From: Collinsella ureilytica
Lineage (GTDB): Bacteria > Actinomycetota > Coriobacteriia > Coriobacteriales > Coriobacteriaceae
Direction: 5' to 3'
Length of the DNA stretch: 64,000 nucleotides
NCBI RefSeq assembly: GCF_019795105.1
Contig: NZ_JAIMFO010000008.1
Span: forward strand, 87,743-151,742
A program made the position numbers and the translations under genes. The notes below the pieces were generated by a model. The model saw only the letters and a list, made by a program, of their open reading frames with translations, had not been told where the DNA came from and ran no database searches. This document shows positions 37,295-46,634 of the stretch, in pieces (position 1 is the first letter of the stretch; each line of letters opens with the position of its first letter).

Positions 37295-37486
37295 GCGTGC
37301 ACATCCTTTCGTGAGTGGAATAGGAACCTGCAAAAGGTATCCTCTGAACGATTAAGTTAGACGAGTTTAACAAAACAAACATACGAATTCTGCGTCTGAG
37401 CAAAACGAGACAAAACACGTGTACGCAGTTTATGTCCGCCCATTCGTTTACCATGACGATATAGTTTTCGTTTGAGGAGGACTTCG

Positions 37487-37696
37487 ATGGCTAAAAGGTT
37501 GAAATGCCCCACATGCGGTAGCTTAGATATTTCCGCACTGGGCGACTCAAAGCGTTCAGTTTCTGCAGGAAAAGCAATCGTAGGAGGTCTTATCGTAGGG
37601 CCGCTAGGCTTTGTTGTAGGTGGCCTCATGGGCAAGAAAGGCAAGGTTACCCTGTACTGCCACGATTGTGGAACCACCTGGAAGAAAAAACTCTAG
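37487..37696 (+). CDS. Small zinc-ribbon protein with glycine-rich segment
   Basis: 69 residues from ATG 37487 with a GAGGAGG site. CPTCGSLD at residues 7-14 and CHDCGTTW near the end form a zinc ribbon that brackets a Gly-rich hydrophobic stretch (GGLIVGPLGFVVGGLMG). This layout recurs in uncharacterised Gram-positive proteins and may sit at the membrane. No partner gene is adjacent. Confidence 0.75.
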   Translation: MAKRLKCPTCGSLDISALGDSKRSVSAGKAIVGGLIVGPLGFVVGGLMGKKGKVTLYCHDCGTTWKKKL

Positions 37697-37899
37697 CAAC
37701 GCGGGGTGCAGCGCGTAGAAGCAAGACTGAATCCCTATGGAGCCACCTAAATTGTTGCAGCAGCGCGGGGTGTAGCGCGAAGAGGTGGTCAGCATCCCGG
37801 TAGAGTCATCTAACATGCTGCAGCAACTCCGGTCTCGCATTTGGAGTAGTCAAAATGCTGCAGCAACGCGAGCCTCGCATTTAAAGTATCCAAATTGCC
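37696..37899. repeat. Degenerate tandem repeats between zinc-ribbon gene and fic
   Basis: Four units start with GCA(A/G)C and end near TTGCA/CTGCA: 37696-37759, 37760-37822, 37823-37862 and 37863-37899. The first two (64 and 63 bp) share GCGGGGTG and AGCGCG; the last two (about 40 bp) share TCTCGCATTT or CCTCGCATTT. The 37697-37996 gap contains no gene that I can support. Confidence 0.6.
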
Positions 37900-37996
37900 T
37901 TGGTTTTCTCCCCATAACGGACTCAAACAGAATACTCTATCTCTCGTTCGCTCCTCTCATCAGCGTAAGCACGCACGTGTACTGAGGAGGCCATGG

Positions 37997-38992
37997 CTAT
38001 CGCACCTCCCAGCGGCCGTTACGATTAGCACCAATGCGAATAAGTTTACCGTCTCGTTTTAAGCTGGATACGATTCGCTCTGCTTGACGTGTACTAATTC
38101 CCAGCTCAGAGGCCATCTGCTTAACGGTGATGCTTGGATTCTCATGGACAAGCAGGAGTAGCCGCTCGTGCATGGCTGCTGCATCGTTCTTTATACCGAC
38201 ATTTATACCGTCACTTATACCGACAACACTGTCGGAAGCAAGAACATCATCAAGTGCGTGAGAAATCATGCCGAGCATAAACTCAACAAAACGTGTACTA
38301 TCACCCTGCTCATCCGAGCTAGTAAGCGCATCGTAGTACTCATCCTGGCACTCATTGACCAGCGTCTCAACGGGGAGCCACGCGAAAAGTGAATTCCACC
38401 TACTCAGAATGAGTGTCTGCCACAGCCTGCCCATGCGTCCATTGCCATCCTGAAATGGATGAATAAACTCAAACTCGTAATGAAACACGCACGAGGCAAC
38501 AAGCGGATGCACATCACCAGCAGCAAGCCATGCAAACAAATCAGCCATAACGCTTGGTAGATATTTTGCAGGTGTGCCGGCATGAATAAGCTTGTCACCT
38601 GCAAAAACACCCACGTTGCCACTGCGCAATTTACCTGGCTCTTGAACAAGCCCTCCCATGAGCTCCTTATGAGCACGCAAGAGATCATCTAAAGAAGTTG
38701 GATCGAAAGAATCAATCTCCTCATAAACCTTGATGGCATTTTGCACTTCAAGCAGATCTTTAGGTGGCGCAATGACGTGCTTGCCTTCGACTACCGCTGT
38801 AACCTGCTCCAGCGAGAGCATGTTCTCCTCAATAGCAAGTGATGAGTGAATGGTACGAATACGATTCTTCTTGCGCAGGCGCGGGCTGCGGTTGAGCTGA
38901 CCATACGCATCTACCTGGCCAACTTTTTGAGCAATATTAGCAACAAGATCAAGAATCTGGCTGTTGAGCGTGAAGGGAGGTTGATATTGCAT
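37997..38992 (-). CDS. Fic domain protein, probable AMPylating toxin/regulator
   Basis: 331 residues from ATG 38992 (AGGGA 8 bases ahead). The Fic active site is HPFQDGNGRMGRLWQ, including the catalytic His, and the inhibitory helix motif appears near the N-terminus as SSLAIEEN, the class II type in which the inhibitor is in the same chain. The C-terminal 60 residues form a winged helix (NPSITVKQMASELGISTRQA). It likely transfers AMP to a target protein; the target is unknown. Confidence 0.93.
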   Translation of the reverse strand: MQYQPPFTLNSQILDLVANIAQKVGQVDAYGQLNRSPRLRKKNRIRTIHSSLAIEENMLSLEQVTAVVEGKHVIAPPKDLLEVQNAIKVYEEIDSFDPTSLDDLLRAHKELMGGLVQEPGKLRSGNVGVFAGDKLIHAGTPAKYLPSVMADLFAWLAAGDVHPLVASCVFHYEFEFIHPFQDGNGRMGRLWQTLILSRWNSLFAWLPVETLVNECQDEYYDALTSSDEQGDSTRFVEFMLGMISHALDDVLASDSVVGISDGINVGIKNDAAAMHERLLLLVHENPSITVKQMASELGISTRQAERIVSSLKRDGKLIRIGANRNGRWEVR

Positions 38993-39236
38993 AAGCATTT
39001 CCCTATACAAACAATTTCTCAAGCAAAGAATGCTTGAGCTGACTGAACTATTCAATCATACACTGATGCCAAATGATGATGCGATCTAGATAAACGAACG
39101 GCACTCCCACCCTTTTGGCATTTATAGGCGCATGATCTCACGCCACAATAAAAATGTCCGTATGATCTGCACAAGGAGTAGAAAATGCCCCATTGCTGCC
39201 TGATGTGTCGAACCAAAACCAAAAATAAGAGTTGAT

Positions 39237-40643
39237 ATGATAATCACACTAGCATGGCTTGCCGTATATCTATTGATCGGAGCATCTACTATCTTGCTCG
39301 TTCGTTTTGCTGGCCCAGTCGGACTAAAAGATTACGTTTTAGAAGAATACTATGATTCAGAAACTAGCGTGTACAATGTTTATTATCGAATAGTTGCACC
39401 CGCCCTATGCTGTACAGTTCTTGTTGCTATTATTGGCTTGATTGCAGTTGCCTTTGGAATCCCAGCTCCTACCCTGCAAGTTCTTCCTGTCATTTTTTAT
39501 TGGCTGATTATGTGGGGCATGAAGCTCTACAGACACAGTATGCAAGATCCACTTGCCTTTAGCTTAGAAGTAATAAGTTCGGTTGGCATAGCATGGGCAT
39601 TTAGCACGTTCGTCACTCCTCGAATTCTCGCTCGGGATCTGACCTTTATTGATGAATCAAATATTGCTTTTCAAGCAGAACTAATACTTTTCTCTTTTAT
39701 AGTTCAAATAATTGCTTCTTTAATGACTAGATCTCGCTACAGAACCTATCTTACTGCCATAAGCGCCGATATGAAAAACGGTGCAAAGCGCAATAGAGCT
39801 GTCGATACCAGCGAACAGAAGCTGTTTCAATACGAGCGTGAATATGGCACAGCGCTACCAGCTCGTTACAACCAAGATCCACTACTCAGATGTATCTTTT
39901 TTAGCATTATGGCAATTGAAGACTCAAATAGGCCAAAGAGCTATCGAATCGTTGAGCGAATAGCGTGCCGTTTTGGATTGGCGCATACAACAGGCATCAT
40001 GCAGCAAAAAGCCGACAGACCCTTAAGTGATCGTGAGAGTGTTGAATTAGCTGCAGCTTATATTGGACGAATGTGGGACTCATTTCTCCTATCTTATTCA
40101 AAATCATCAGGAGAAAAGCGTGCTTTGGTAACTTTAACCTTTAACTCCTCTTGGTACAAATATAATTACCCCCTGCTCTCTGAAGAAGTCGAAGGGTTAT
40201 TTGGCTTTCTTTACGGGGATTATTGTGGCACACGTCTGCATAATGTTAGCTGGATCTTTCATGAAGTGAGACTATTCTGGGAGCGAAATCAATATAACTT
40301 GCTTCCGCATACCATTATTGCCTCTTGGGAATCATCTCCATATGTAGCTCAATGGTTTGACGGCGCCGAAATACGTTTTACAAATCACTACACGATTTGC
40401 CGTACCAAGCCTATAAATCAGCTGAGTAGTTATCAATTTGTTTCCATTATTGGTAATAAAAACGTTGCGCACAAAGAAGAAATCACGAAAATCCATCAGA
40501 ATTTAAAGGCTGCCAAGTCGTATATCGACAAAGTCACACTCTCTGAAAATGCGTACGTATCGATCGTGGCGTATTGTCCTCCGGGTTTTGATTTCAGCTT
40601 TTTAGACAGTACGTGGAAAGTCTCTTATGACCATCAGGATTAG
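39237..40643 (+). CDS. Membrane protein with a lysozyme-like cytoplasmic or wall-facing region
   Basis: 468 residues, AT-richer than its neighbours. Four or five helices occupy residues 1-180 (AWLAVYLLIGASTILLVRFA; CCTVLVAIIGLIAVAFGIPA; VLPVIFYWLIMWGMKLY; LILFSFIVQIIASLM). The soluble part has FFSIMAIEDSNRPKSYRIVE and AHTTGIMQ, which resemble a transglycosylase/lysozyme Glu region, then an Asn/Trp-rich C-terminal domain. I do not recognise a named family. It is divergent from fic and convergent with the MazG-like gene. Confidence 0.6.
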   Translation: MIITLAWLAVYLLIGASTILLVRFAGPVGLKDYVLEEYYDSETSVYNVYYRIVAPALCCTVLVAIIGLIAVAFGIPAPTLQVLPVIFYWLIMWGMKLYRHSMQDPLAFSLEVISSVGIAWAFSTFVTPRILARDLTFIDESNIAFQAELILFSFIVQIIASLMTRSRYRTYLTAISADMKNGAKRNRAVDTSEQKLFQYEREYGTALPARYNQDPLLRCIFFSIMAIEDSNRPKSYRIVERIACRFGLAHTTGIMQQKADRPLSDRESVELAAAYIGRMWDSFLLSYSKSSGEKRALVTLTFNSSWYKYNYPLLSEEVEGLFGFLYGDYCGTRLHNVSWIFHEVRLFWERNQYNLLPHTIIASWESSPYVAQWFDGAEIRFTNHYTICRTKPINQLSSYQFVSIIGNKNVAHKEEITKIHQNLKAAKSYIDKVTLSENAYVSIVAYCPPGFDFSFLDSTWKVSYDHQD

Positions 40644-40719
40644 GAGGCTTTTACCAGCACAGTACCTCCTAGCTCAAACAATTGTCTTATTTCGATTGGC
40701 AAAAACGCATTCGATGAAA

Positions 40720-41058
40720 CTAATCTAGCTCGGTATATTTCGTTGATCTGCCCTTGGCCTTGTCTATTGGATAGTTTCTTGCATTTTTGTCCATCTTATT
40801 CGCAAGCATATGATCAATATCTATACCGAGGTGATCGGCAAGAAATATGCAGTAGATAAGAACATCTGCCAACTCTTCTTGCACTCTTTGTAGCTTCCCC
40901 TCAGCCTCACAAACCTCTCCAGACCATTGGAAAAGCTCCAATAGCTCAGCGGCTTCTATGCTGATAGATAATGCCAAGTCTTTTGAATTATGAAATTGTT
41001 GCCAGTCTCGATCCTGCGCAAAAGCAAGAATTCGCTGCTGCTCCTCTTCAAAACTCAT
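40720..41058 (-). CDS. MazG-like nucleotide pyrophosphohydrolase
   Basis: 112 residues from ATG 41058 (GGGAGTG ahead). This is the all-alpha NTP-PPase fold of the RS21-C6/MazG type: RDWQQFHNSKDLALSISIEA, then EAAELLELFQW and EELADVLIYCIFLADHLGID supply the EExxE...ExxD magnesium ligands. It likely hydrolyses (d)NTPs to monophosphates. It lies 21 bp behind the GIY-YIG/DUF2075 gene on the same strand, suggesting a two-gene unit. Confidence 0.88.
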   Translation of the reverse strand: MSFEEEQQRILAFAQDRDWQQFHNSKDLALSISIEAAELLELFQWSGEVCEAEGKLQRVQEELADVLIYCIFLADHLGIDIDHMLANKMDKNARNYPIDKAKGRSTKYTELD

Positions 41059-41079
41059 AGGCACTCCCGCAATAGCTGT

Positions 41080-43392
41080 TTATGATTCCAAATCCAGTCT
41101 TTCTACAGAGCGTGCCGAGCGCTCCAATGCTGCCTGGAGCTCTCGATCAACCGCGAAAAGATAAAGACCCCAAATGCCACGACGTAAGAGAACCTTTAAT
41201 TGTTGCAAGATCAGATCCTCTGCATTCTCACCTCGAGCCTGCTGGTCATTAGACGCTGCAGGATTAACAACAATCTTTCCCTCGCGATAAGTCACTGAAG
41301 GCCCAATAATGACCCCGGCATAATTCAGGTCAAAGCCTTGGATGGAGAAATACGAACCAACTTCGTTCTCAGCATCGGGATCGGACGACCAGATCCGCTT
41401 TCCCTCTTGATCTGACTCAATATAATTCCAGTTTCTTGAGAAATGAATACACTCAGACGAGTCTATTTCTACATCTAGCCGAGCATCGTCGGGCATTACC
41501 CATTCAATCTCACCCAGCTCAGACGCGCCCTGCTTCGTTGGAAGAATGCCATAGAGCTCAACTGCTGTCTTTCCCGAATTGCGCTTATACTCCCAATCAT
41601 ATGTAGCCAAAAGTCTACAGAGCGGAGAACGGGCTCGCGTAAGCGTGGGAGATGTCTCCGACGCCCCCGCCTTCTCCATTTCTTTACGTCGACGATCTAT
41701 TGCCTGTGCAAGCAGCTCTGGCGAACTATAGACACGAAGGTCATATTTGTCTGTATCTTGAACTGCCAGCCCAGAAGCGCCAAGCCCACCACTCGGAATC
41801 AGATCCATCCCGCGCTTCTCTTTATCAACCAGGCGGTCAATCCAGCTAATCGTTTCCTCATCTGCATGAATACGGAACTGTTCGCTCAAACCAATATGAT
41901 ATGAGTTGAATGTCCACGAATTCGTATCTTGAGTATCCCTATGACTGCGCAGCTTTACCGCTCCTAAGTAAGAGAGGTCGCCACTCTCTAGGCGGTTAGC
42001 AGGTAAGATCGCATCGATGAAGTCTTGATCAAATTCTTGATCGCGCCTCATCACCTGAATTGGATCAAATACTGCAATAACCACTTTAGCCTGCAATAAA
42101 ATATCGAGCAGCTGATTGCCGTGATGTCCACGTTTTGCGCTATATCCTCGATTGCTTTTATTCCATAGCAGGTGCGCCTCATCTACAAGCACAATATCTG
42201 GTCGAGTCCTTTCCCCCTTCTGCATAAGATTTAAGAACCTCGTCGCTTGATATACGCACGCGTCGCTGGAACTTTGAGAGCGCATTAATCCGAGCTTTCG
42301 CGCAAGATTCGAGTACATAGTGAGCTGCTGCGACTGGTTAACCACCAGATTAACTCGATTATTTGGCCTAATACCTAATGCCACGGCCTCTTCATCATCA
42401 TCTCTAAGCATTTGGGAAAGACGGAGAAATAGCGTACTCAATACGATCGATTTTCCCGTTCCAGAAGCACCCTCAAGTACAAGCAATCGATGAGAAGAGT
42501 CCGCTTTCTCAAGGCGTTCACCACAAATTGGAAGTCCTGATAATAGAGCGGCAGCAGATTTACAGACAGCATCAACCGCCTTAGACTGCTCTTCGCCTAA
42601 TGCATGAAACGGCGATATCTTATAAAGATCAGAATTCCAGATATCGCTTTCTGGAGGAAAAAGATCCGGATCAAAAAGCGACAGTCGCTGCCATGCACGA
42701 CTACCAACCTTATCCTTCTCCTCAACCTTGTAATAGTTTCTCTGGGCATTGCCGCGCCCGTTAAGCGTGAACACGCCATCAGTAGACTGGAAATAATCTA
42801 TGTACTTGTTCTCTATATCAAGGGTCATAGATTTGGTAAAGAAGTTATGCCAAATCACGTATTGCTTAACTTCTAATCCAGCAGCAACCGCTGCTTGAAT
42901 AACCTTATCTGCCTGCGTTCGCTCGTCTGCCACAATGCGAAAATCCTCATATAGATCTTCATCGGAAAGCGCTTCTTTTAAACGCAGCGACTGAGCAAGA
43001 TGCTGGTTAGTACGCTTAAGAATGTCATTGGTTTCACCAACATAGATCACTTTATCAACTTTATAGCGCTTATCACTCCGGTTGCACACATCGCCAATCA
43101 CATCCGCTAGCCAGCCACTCATAAGCTGCTGCTGCGATAGACGAATAGAAACGATATATACAACTGGAGAGTTGGTTAGCTGATGAAACAATGTGGCCCG
43201 CGTCTTATAGTCATCAGGCCGTTTAGGAAAAACAAATACGGCTAGCCCGCCGTGCATCTGATCTGAAAGAAATGATTGCTCAACAAGCTCTCGATATGCA
43301 CGATCGCTATGTAAGGCAGCAGCCGACTGTCTAACTAAAGCTCCGGTGCCATACGGGAGCTGAGCAACGAGCATCTTCTGTCTTTCAGACAT
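41080..43392 (-). CDS. GIY-YIG nuclease fused to DUF2075 (Schlafen-like) helicase
   Basis: 770 residues. A GIY-YIG nuclease occupies about 70-140 (PVVYIVSIR ... VIYVGETNDILKRTNQH). Then come a P-loop helicase core at about 300-420 (LEGASGTGKSIVLSTLF; DIVLVDEAHLLW) and conserved DUF2075 C-terminal blocks (FSIQGFDLNYAGVIIGP; LRRGIWGLYLFAVD). It is predicted to use ATP on DNA or RNA and to cut it. Pairing with a nucleotide pyrophosphohydrolase points to defence, by inference. It is AT-richer than the flanks. Confidence 0.85.
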   Translation of the reverse strand: MSERQKMLVAQLPYGTGALVRQSAAALHSDRAYRELVEQSFLSDQMHGGLAVFVFPKRPDDYKTRATLFHQLTNSPVVYIVSIRLSQQQLMSGWLADVIGDVCNRSDKRYKVDKVIYVGETNDILKRTNQHLAQSLRLKEALSDEDLYEDFRIVADERTQADKVIQAAVAAGLEVKQYVIWHNFFTKSMTLDIENKYIDYFQSTDGVFTLNGRGNAQRNYYKVEEKDKVGSRAWQRLSLFDPDLFPPESDIWNSDLYKISPFHALGEEQSKAVDAVCKSAAALLSGLPICGERLEKADSSHRLLVLEGASGTGKSIVLSTLFLRLSQMLRDDDEEAVALGIRPNNRVNLVVNQSQQLTMYSNLARKLGLMRSQSSSDACVYQATRFLNLMQKGERTRPDIVLVDEAHLLWNKSNRGYSAKRGHHGNQLLDILLQAKVVIAVFDPIQVMRRDQEFDQDFIDAILPANRLESGDLSYLGAVKLRSHRDTQDTNSWTFNSYHIGLSEQFRIHADEETISWIDRLVDKEKRGMDLIPSGGLGASGLAVQDTDKYDLRVYSSPELLAQAIDRRRKEMEKAGASETSPTLTRARSPLCRLLATYDWEYKRNSGKTAVELYGILPTKQGASELGEIEWVMPDDARLDVEIDSSECIHFSRNWNYIESDQEGKRIWSSDPDAENEVGSYFSIQGFDLNYAGVIIGPSVTYREGKIVVNPAASNDQQARGENAEDLILQQLKVLLRRGIWGLYLFAVDRELQAALERSARSVERLDLES

Positions 43393-43474
43393 GCCACACC
43401 TACAACGCTGTTCTATGTACCAATACCTTCATGATCATAATAGTTCCCCAATATGACACACGCTCTCACAGCGC

Positions 43475-44299
43475 TTAAGAAATAAAACGCAAGCCCTCGT
43501 TGAGTCTCAAGATGGCCTGCATATCATCTTTTTCAAAAGGCATGTCCGTCACAATTGTGTCGAGCTCATCAAACGGTAAAAATGAAGCAAACGTAATGGT
43601 GCCAAATTTGGTCATGTCTACCAGGGCAATCCGCTCGGATGCAGCCTCTGCATACGCTGTCTTTATCATGCCCTGCTCGTAGCTCTCTGAAGTAAAACCT
43701 TCCTGCAAGGTAAAGCCGTTCGCTGAGAGAAATGCCTTATCAACATGAAGGTGATCAATTTCTCGAAGCACCGGCTCACCGTAGGTATAGTGATAGCCCG
43801 CACGAACCATCCCACCAAGAAAGACAAGCTTTGCCTGGGGATTTACCTGTTCGATCACGGTAGCAATCATCAGGTCGTTGGTTACGACGGTAAGATTTTC
43901 TATGCCTGAGAGGTTGCGAGCAAGCTCTATGGTTGTGGTGCCGGTATCAATAATGATTGAATCTCCCGGCTCTACCAAGGTTGCCGCTAAAGCACCGATT
44001 GCACGCTTAGACTCAGACGTTGTAACCGCACGGCGTGCATAATCTTCAACCAGCGTTGTCTTGGTAAGCGGAAGCGCTCCTCCATGGCAGCGCCGCAGCT
44101 TACCTTCGCGTTCCAGTTCATCAAGATCGGCACGTACGGTAAAGGAGGAGATTCCAAAACGCTCGGCAAGGTCGCTCACCAGCACCTTTGACTGCATACC
44201 AAGCAGGTCTAAAATAACGGCTCGACGCTCTTCAGGAAGCGTTCTAGCCATAACCCGGCTCCCCTGCTTGTGTTTCTGGGATGCCGCTGGCTCCGCCAT
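43475..44299 (-). CDS. DeoR/GlpR-family transcriptional regulator
   Basis: 274 residues. The winged helix reads RRAVILDLLGMQSKVLVSDL, RFGISSFTVRADLDELEREG with the family GKLRRCHGGAL. The sugar-phosphate isomerase-like sensor has IIIDTGTTTIELARNL, VVTNDLMIA and LFLGG-type motifs. It closes the dha/PTS/aldolase run, all on one strand, and most likely represses that run in response to a phosphorylated intermediate. Confidence 0.92.
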   Translation of the reverse strand: MAEPAASQKHKQGSRVMARTLPEERRAVILDLLGMQSKVLVSDLAERFGISSFTVRADLDELEREGKLRRCHGGALPLTKTTLVEDYARRAVTTSESKRAIGALAATLVEPGDSIIIDTGTTTIELARNLSGIENLTVVTNDLMIATVIEQVNPQAKLVFLGGMVRAGYHYTYGEPVLREIDHLHVDKAFLSANGFTLQEGFTSESYEQGMIKTAYAEAASERIALVDMTKFGTITFASFLPFDELDTIVTDMPFEKDDMQAILRLNEGLRFIS

Positions 44300-44323
44300 G
44301 CTGAATCCCTCCTTACCCGTACC

Positions 44324-44704
44324 TTATAGCTTCTTCGTCTCTCCGATTCTAGCAAGCGCGATAAGAATCTCTGCCTGAGAAGCTCCGCTTTGCGCGAGCA
44401 CCGACGCTTCAACCGCTCCCTCTACAAAGGGACAGTCAGCCATAGCCACGCGCTTGTCTTCAAGATCTTCCAGCACCATCTTGACCGTCATCACCGCAGA
44501 GCCCATGTCCATAAGCACAACGACCCCATCGTCGCTCAAGCTCTCTTCAATTGCTGTTTCAATCAGGTCGTAACTTGTGCCAAACGAGCCATCGTCTAGG
44601 CCTCCAGCAGCTACCACTCGAGCCTCAGGAGCCATAGTTGCCACATAGGCAACAAGAGCCTCAGCTAAAGCTTTTGAATGAGAAACTAAAACAATCCCTA
44701 CCAT
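44324..44704 (-). CDS. dhaM: PTS-dependent dihydroxyacetone kinase phosphotransferase subunit
   Basis: 126 residues from ATG 44704. It is an EIIA(mannose)-like single domain with the phospho-accepting His in IVLVSHSKALAEAL and the conserved VVLMDMGSAVMT. No HPr or EI-like extension is fused. It follows dhaKL by 17 bp and normally passes phosphate from HPr to the ADP bound in DhaL. Confidence 0.92.
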   Translation of the reverse strand: MVGIVLVSHSKALAEALVAYVATMAPEARVVAAGGLDDGSFGTSYDLIETAIEESLSDDGVVVLMDMGSAVMTVKMVLEDLEDKRVAMADCPFVEGAVEASVLAQSGASQAEILIALARIGETKKL

Positions 44705-44721
44705 GGATGTCTTCACTCTCG

Positions 44722-46515
44722 TTAAGCCGAATGTGCGAGCGCTGCCATGCAGAGCGCAAATGATGCAGCGCCTGGATCTTTGTGACCAACTGAGCGCTCA
44801 CCCAAATAACTTGCCCGCCCCTTGCGCGCAATAAGCGGGATGGTGGCCTCTGCTCCCCCATCTGCAGCATCTGCAGCAAGTTGCAATGCTTCTTGAGCAT
44901 CAATTCCGCTGGCAAGACTTTGCTTGAGCGACTCAATTGCCGGAACCATGGCATCAATCATGGTTTTATCTCCGGGAGATCCTCCGGCAAGCTCTTCAAT
45001 TCCTGCTAAACCCGCTTCGAGACCATCAGCTAAGCTCTGAATGCTCAAGGCTCCTTCACGCCGCACTGCTGCGGAAAGCTTTCTGAGCACGACACCATAG
45101 AGCGGTCCTGAAGAACCTCCGACATGTGAGATAACCGCCCGAGCTGCGCGCTTTAAAATCTCTGACGCAGAAGCGTCCTCTAAACTTGGTAGCAGGTCAA
45201 CCACTGCCTTAAAACCGCGATCCATATTGATCCCGTGGTCTGAGTCACCAATAGGCATATCGAGCTTGGTGAGCTCATCTCGGTGCTCAGAAAGAATTGC
45301 TGCAATGCTGCATAGCGATCGCATGGCCAATGCTCGATCAGCATCTTCTGTAGCAGATGTCTGCTCTCCTTCTGAAAGCAGCGTATGTTGCGCCTCTGAG
45401 CTATCGATCTTCTGTGTCTCTGCACTAGGCATTTGAGCCGTGCCAGCACACGCGCACCTGTTGGATGCTTGTGTTTGAGTCTCACCGCTACCCGTTGTTC
45501 CGACACCCGCCGTAACCGCAGTACCGGCCGTAAACCAAGCAGGGGCAGCTGCCGGAGCATCAAGTAAGCCCAAGAGCTCATCGTCAAGCGCAAGCACAGA
45601 AAGGGAAAATCCGCGCATTTCAAGCGAGGTCATATAAGGACCCATAAAGGTGCGGCGTACTCGAATTCCGCGCTTGGCGAGCACATCATGAGCGTGGTTA
45701 GAAACAATTGCGAGCTCGTACGGAGGCGTTCCGCCAGCACCGTTTACCAGCAGAGCAACCTCGTGCACTTCAGAATCCCTGTCTGAGAGAATCGTATCCA
45801 AAAGCTCATCGACCATCTTATTTGCCGGGCGCATCTGAGCACGACGAACTCCTGGCTCACCATGGATACCAACGCCCATCTCCATCTCACCTTGAGCAAG
45901 CGTGAAGCCAGCCTCTCCCGCTGCCGGAACAACACAGGGCTCGATCGCCACGCCCATGGTTCTTACTCGCGAGATTACCTTTTTCGCAATGCGCTCCACC
46001 TCTGCCAAATCAGCGCCTGCCTCTGCAGCAGCGCCCGCACATTTGTGCACAAAAATGGTTCCTGCAACGCCTCGCCGACCAACCGTGAAGGTAGAATCCC
46101 GCACGGCTACGTCGTCATCCACAACAACCGTTGCGATATCAATTCCCTCGTCTTTTAAGGCATCAGCCGCCATCTTAAAGTTCAAGACATCGCCCGTATA
46201 GTTTTTCACGATCAATAACACGCCCGTGGAAGCTTTTGCCACCGCGCGAATACCTGCCTCTATTCGATCCTCGGCAGGTGAAGTAAAAACCGCACCGCCA
46301 ACAGCCGCATCTAACATGCCAGTGCCCACAAAGCCCAGATGCGCAGGCTCATGACCCATGCCTCCACCAGATACGAGCACCACTTTGCCAGTCGCCGGTT
46401 GAGCTCTCACCACAATGTCATCAGCAGCTTTTTGAATCAGCTCGGGATACGACTTTACATAGCCATCTACAACATCGCGCTCCACATGAGACGGATCGTT
46501 TATGAACTTCTTCAT
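44722..46515 (-). CDS. dhaK-dhaL: Dihydroxyacetone kinase, fused DhaK-DhaL
   Basis: 597 residues from ATG 46515 (AAGGAGGAG ahead). DhaK covers about 1-330: VSGGGMGHEPAHLGFVG and the substrate-binding His in MGVGIHGEPG. A Ser/Thr/Glu/Gln-rich linker of about 70 residues follows. DhaL covers about 400-597: IGDSDHGINMDRGF and PGDKTMIDAM coordinate the Mg-nucleotide. Single-chain KL enzymes are usually ATP-dependent, whereas an adjacent dhaM implies PTS coupling; see findings. It may act on dihydroxyacetone or a related short ketose. Confidence 0.93.
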   Translation of the reverse strand: MKKFINDPSHVERDVVDGYVKSYPELIQKAADDIVVRAQPATGKVVLVSGGGMGHEPAHLGFVGTGMLDAAVGGAVFTSPAEDRIEAGIRAVAKASTGVLLIVKNYTGDVLNFKMAADALKDEGIDIATVVVDDDVAVRDSTFTVGRRGVAGTIFVHKCAGAAAEAGADLAEVERIAKKVISRVRTMGVAIEPCVVPAAGEAGFTLAQGEMEMGVGIHGEPGVRRAQMRPANKMVDELLDTILSDRDSEVHEVALLVNGAGGTPPYELAIVSNHAHDVLAKRGIRVRRTFMGPYMTSLEMRGFSLSVLALDDELLGLLDAPAAAPAWFTAGTAVTAGVGTTGSGETQTQASNRCACAGTAQMPSAETQKIDSSEAQHTLLSEGEQTSATEDADRALAMRSLCSIAAILSEHRDELTKLDMPIGDSDHGINMDRGFKAVVDLLPSLEDASASEILKRAARAVISHVGGSSGPLYGVVLRKLSAAVRREGALSIQSLADGLEAGLAGIEELAGGSPGDKTMIDAMVPAIESLKQSLASGIDAQEALQLAADAADGGAEATIPLIARKGRASYLGERSVGHKDPGAASFALCMAALAHSA

Positions 46516-46545
46516 GCGGCTCCTCCTTTTCACTGCCACCACATA

Positions 46546-46596
46546 TGCGGATAGCCTCGTTCTGGTACTCATCCTACCCCTCCGAGGCCATCCGCA
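46546..46596 (-). promoter_or_regulatory. Long imperfect hairpin between dehydrogenase and dhaKL
   Basis: TGCGGATAGCCTCG (46546-46559) pairs with CGAGGCCATCCGCA (46583-46596) over 14 positions with one mismatch. It lies between the Zn dehydrogenase stop and dhaKL, on the same strand. A CACATATGCGG motif overlaps its 5' arm and also occurs ahead of the PTS IIA gene. It may be a partial terminator, processing site or operator. Confidence 0.45.
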
Positions 46597-46634
46597 GGCC
46601 ACAAGCGGCCTACCTTACATATGTGAGCGCGTGC

